A DNA stretch of 6,582 nucleotides from Comamonadaceae bacterium (GTDB taxonomy: Bacteria > Pseudomonadota > Gammaproteobacteria > Burkholderiales > Burkholderiaceae_C). The first letter of the stretch is position 1. Each line of letters opens with the position of its first letter. The stretch is taken from contig CANCCF010000218.1 of NCBI GenBank assembly GCA_947374485.1, positions 1 to 6,582 of the forward strand, read 5' to 3'. The translations under genes and the position numbers were made by a program. This document shows, piece after piece, positions 6,385 to 6,582 of this stretch. The notes under the pieces are model-generated. The model was given only the letters and a program-made list of their open reading frames with translations, was not told where the DNA came from and did no database searches.

Positions 6385-6582
6385 ACGACACCACTTTTGA
6401 CTACATCATCGTAGGCGCGGGCACCGCCGGCTGCCTGCTGGCCAACCGCCTCTCGGCCAACGCCTCCAAGCGCGTGCTGCTGGTCGAGGCCGGCCGGCGC
6501 GACGACTACCACTGGATCCACATCCCCGTGGGCTACCTGTACTGCATCGGCAACCCGCGCACCGACTGGCTCTACCAGACCG
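6381..6582 (+). CDS. GMC-family FAD oxidoreductase, N-terminal part, cut by window edge
   Basis: Only the first 67 codons are present. They begin with the FAD-binding Rossmann strand and turn FDYIIVGAGTAGCLLANRLS, where the GxGxxG glycines are intact (GAGTAG at residues 12-17). VLLVEAG follows at about 33-39, with its acidic residue positioned to bind the ADP ribose. IPVGYLYCIGNP and TDWLYQT are then typical of the choline dehydrogenase and alcohol dehydrogenase branch of the glucose-methanol-choline family. Such enzymes oxidise alcohols using FAD. The substrate cannot be judged without the C-terminal half and its His/Asn catalytic pair. The ATG overlaps the antiporter stop as ATGA at 6381-6384, so translation is probably coupled. 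No signal peptide is seen, so a cytoplasmic location is likely. Confidence 0.9.
   Translation, partial: MNDTTFDYIIVGAGTAGCLLANRLSANASKRVLLVEAGRRDDYHWIHIPVGYLYCIGNPRTDWLYQT

Noticed and set aside
6159..6521. Minus-strand frame of 120 codons at the right end
   Set aside because: It is antisense to the antiporter end and the GMC gene start, both of which have unmistakable family motifs.

Overview
The window looks like a chromosomal segment of a high-GC betaproteobacterium, most likely order Burkholderiales and perhaps Comamonadaceae. This rests on the strong G/C bias at third codon positions, the protein families present and the style of the proteins. It was not checked by a database search. 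No RNA genes, mobile elements, CRISPR arrays or phage genes were seen.

Layout, left to right: (1) Bases 1-1274, minus strand, carry the N-terminal 424 codons of a GAF-PAS-HisKA sensor histidine kinase that runs off the left edge. (2) Bases 1275-1436 are a 162-bp gap holding a good Shine-Dalgarno site and a candidate promoter for the kinase, plus a hairpin/T-run that points the other way. (3) Bases 1437-5073, minus strand, are a compact four-gene operon for an MCE-type lipid ABC transporter. In transcription order it encodes a permease with a fused N-terminal STAS domain, an ATPase with a TTG start, a membrane-anchored MCE (MlaD-like) protein, and an outer-membrane-type auxiliary lipoprotein (PqiC/YmbA-like). 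(4) Bases 5074-5112 are a 39-bp divergent intergenic region containing a perfect 12-bp palindrome. (5) Bases 5113-6384, plus strand, encode a polytopic putative Na+/H+ antiporter. Its stop overlaps, as ATGA, the start of (6), a GMC-family FAD oxidoreductase that runs off the right edge.

The transporter genes form one envelope-maintenance machine. The STAS-permease and ATPase make the inner-membrane engine. The MCE protein makes the periplasmic lipid-handling ring or channel. The lipoprotein would connect to the outer membrane. The set resembles Mla in its engine but Pqi in carrying a PqiC-like lipoprotein rather than MlaC. The antiporter and oxidoreductase form a separate, divergently transcribed unit. 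The kinase probably has its own promoter.

Most of the window is ordinary core-type gene content. I found no convincing new system. The points most worth a second look are the mixed Mla/Pqi composition, the palindrome between the divergent units, the antiporter-oxidoreductase coupling, and the terminator-like hairpin that serves no visible transcript.
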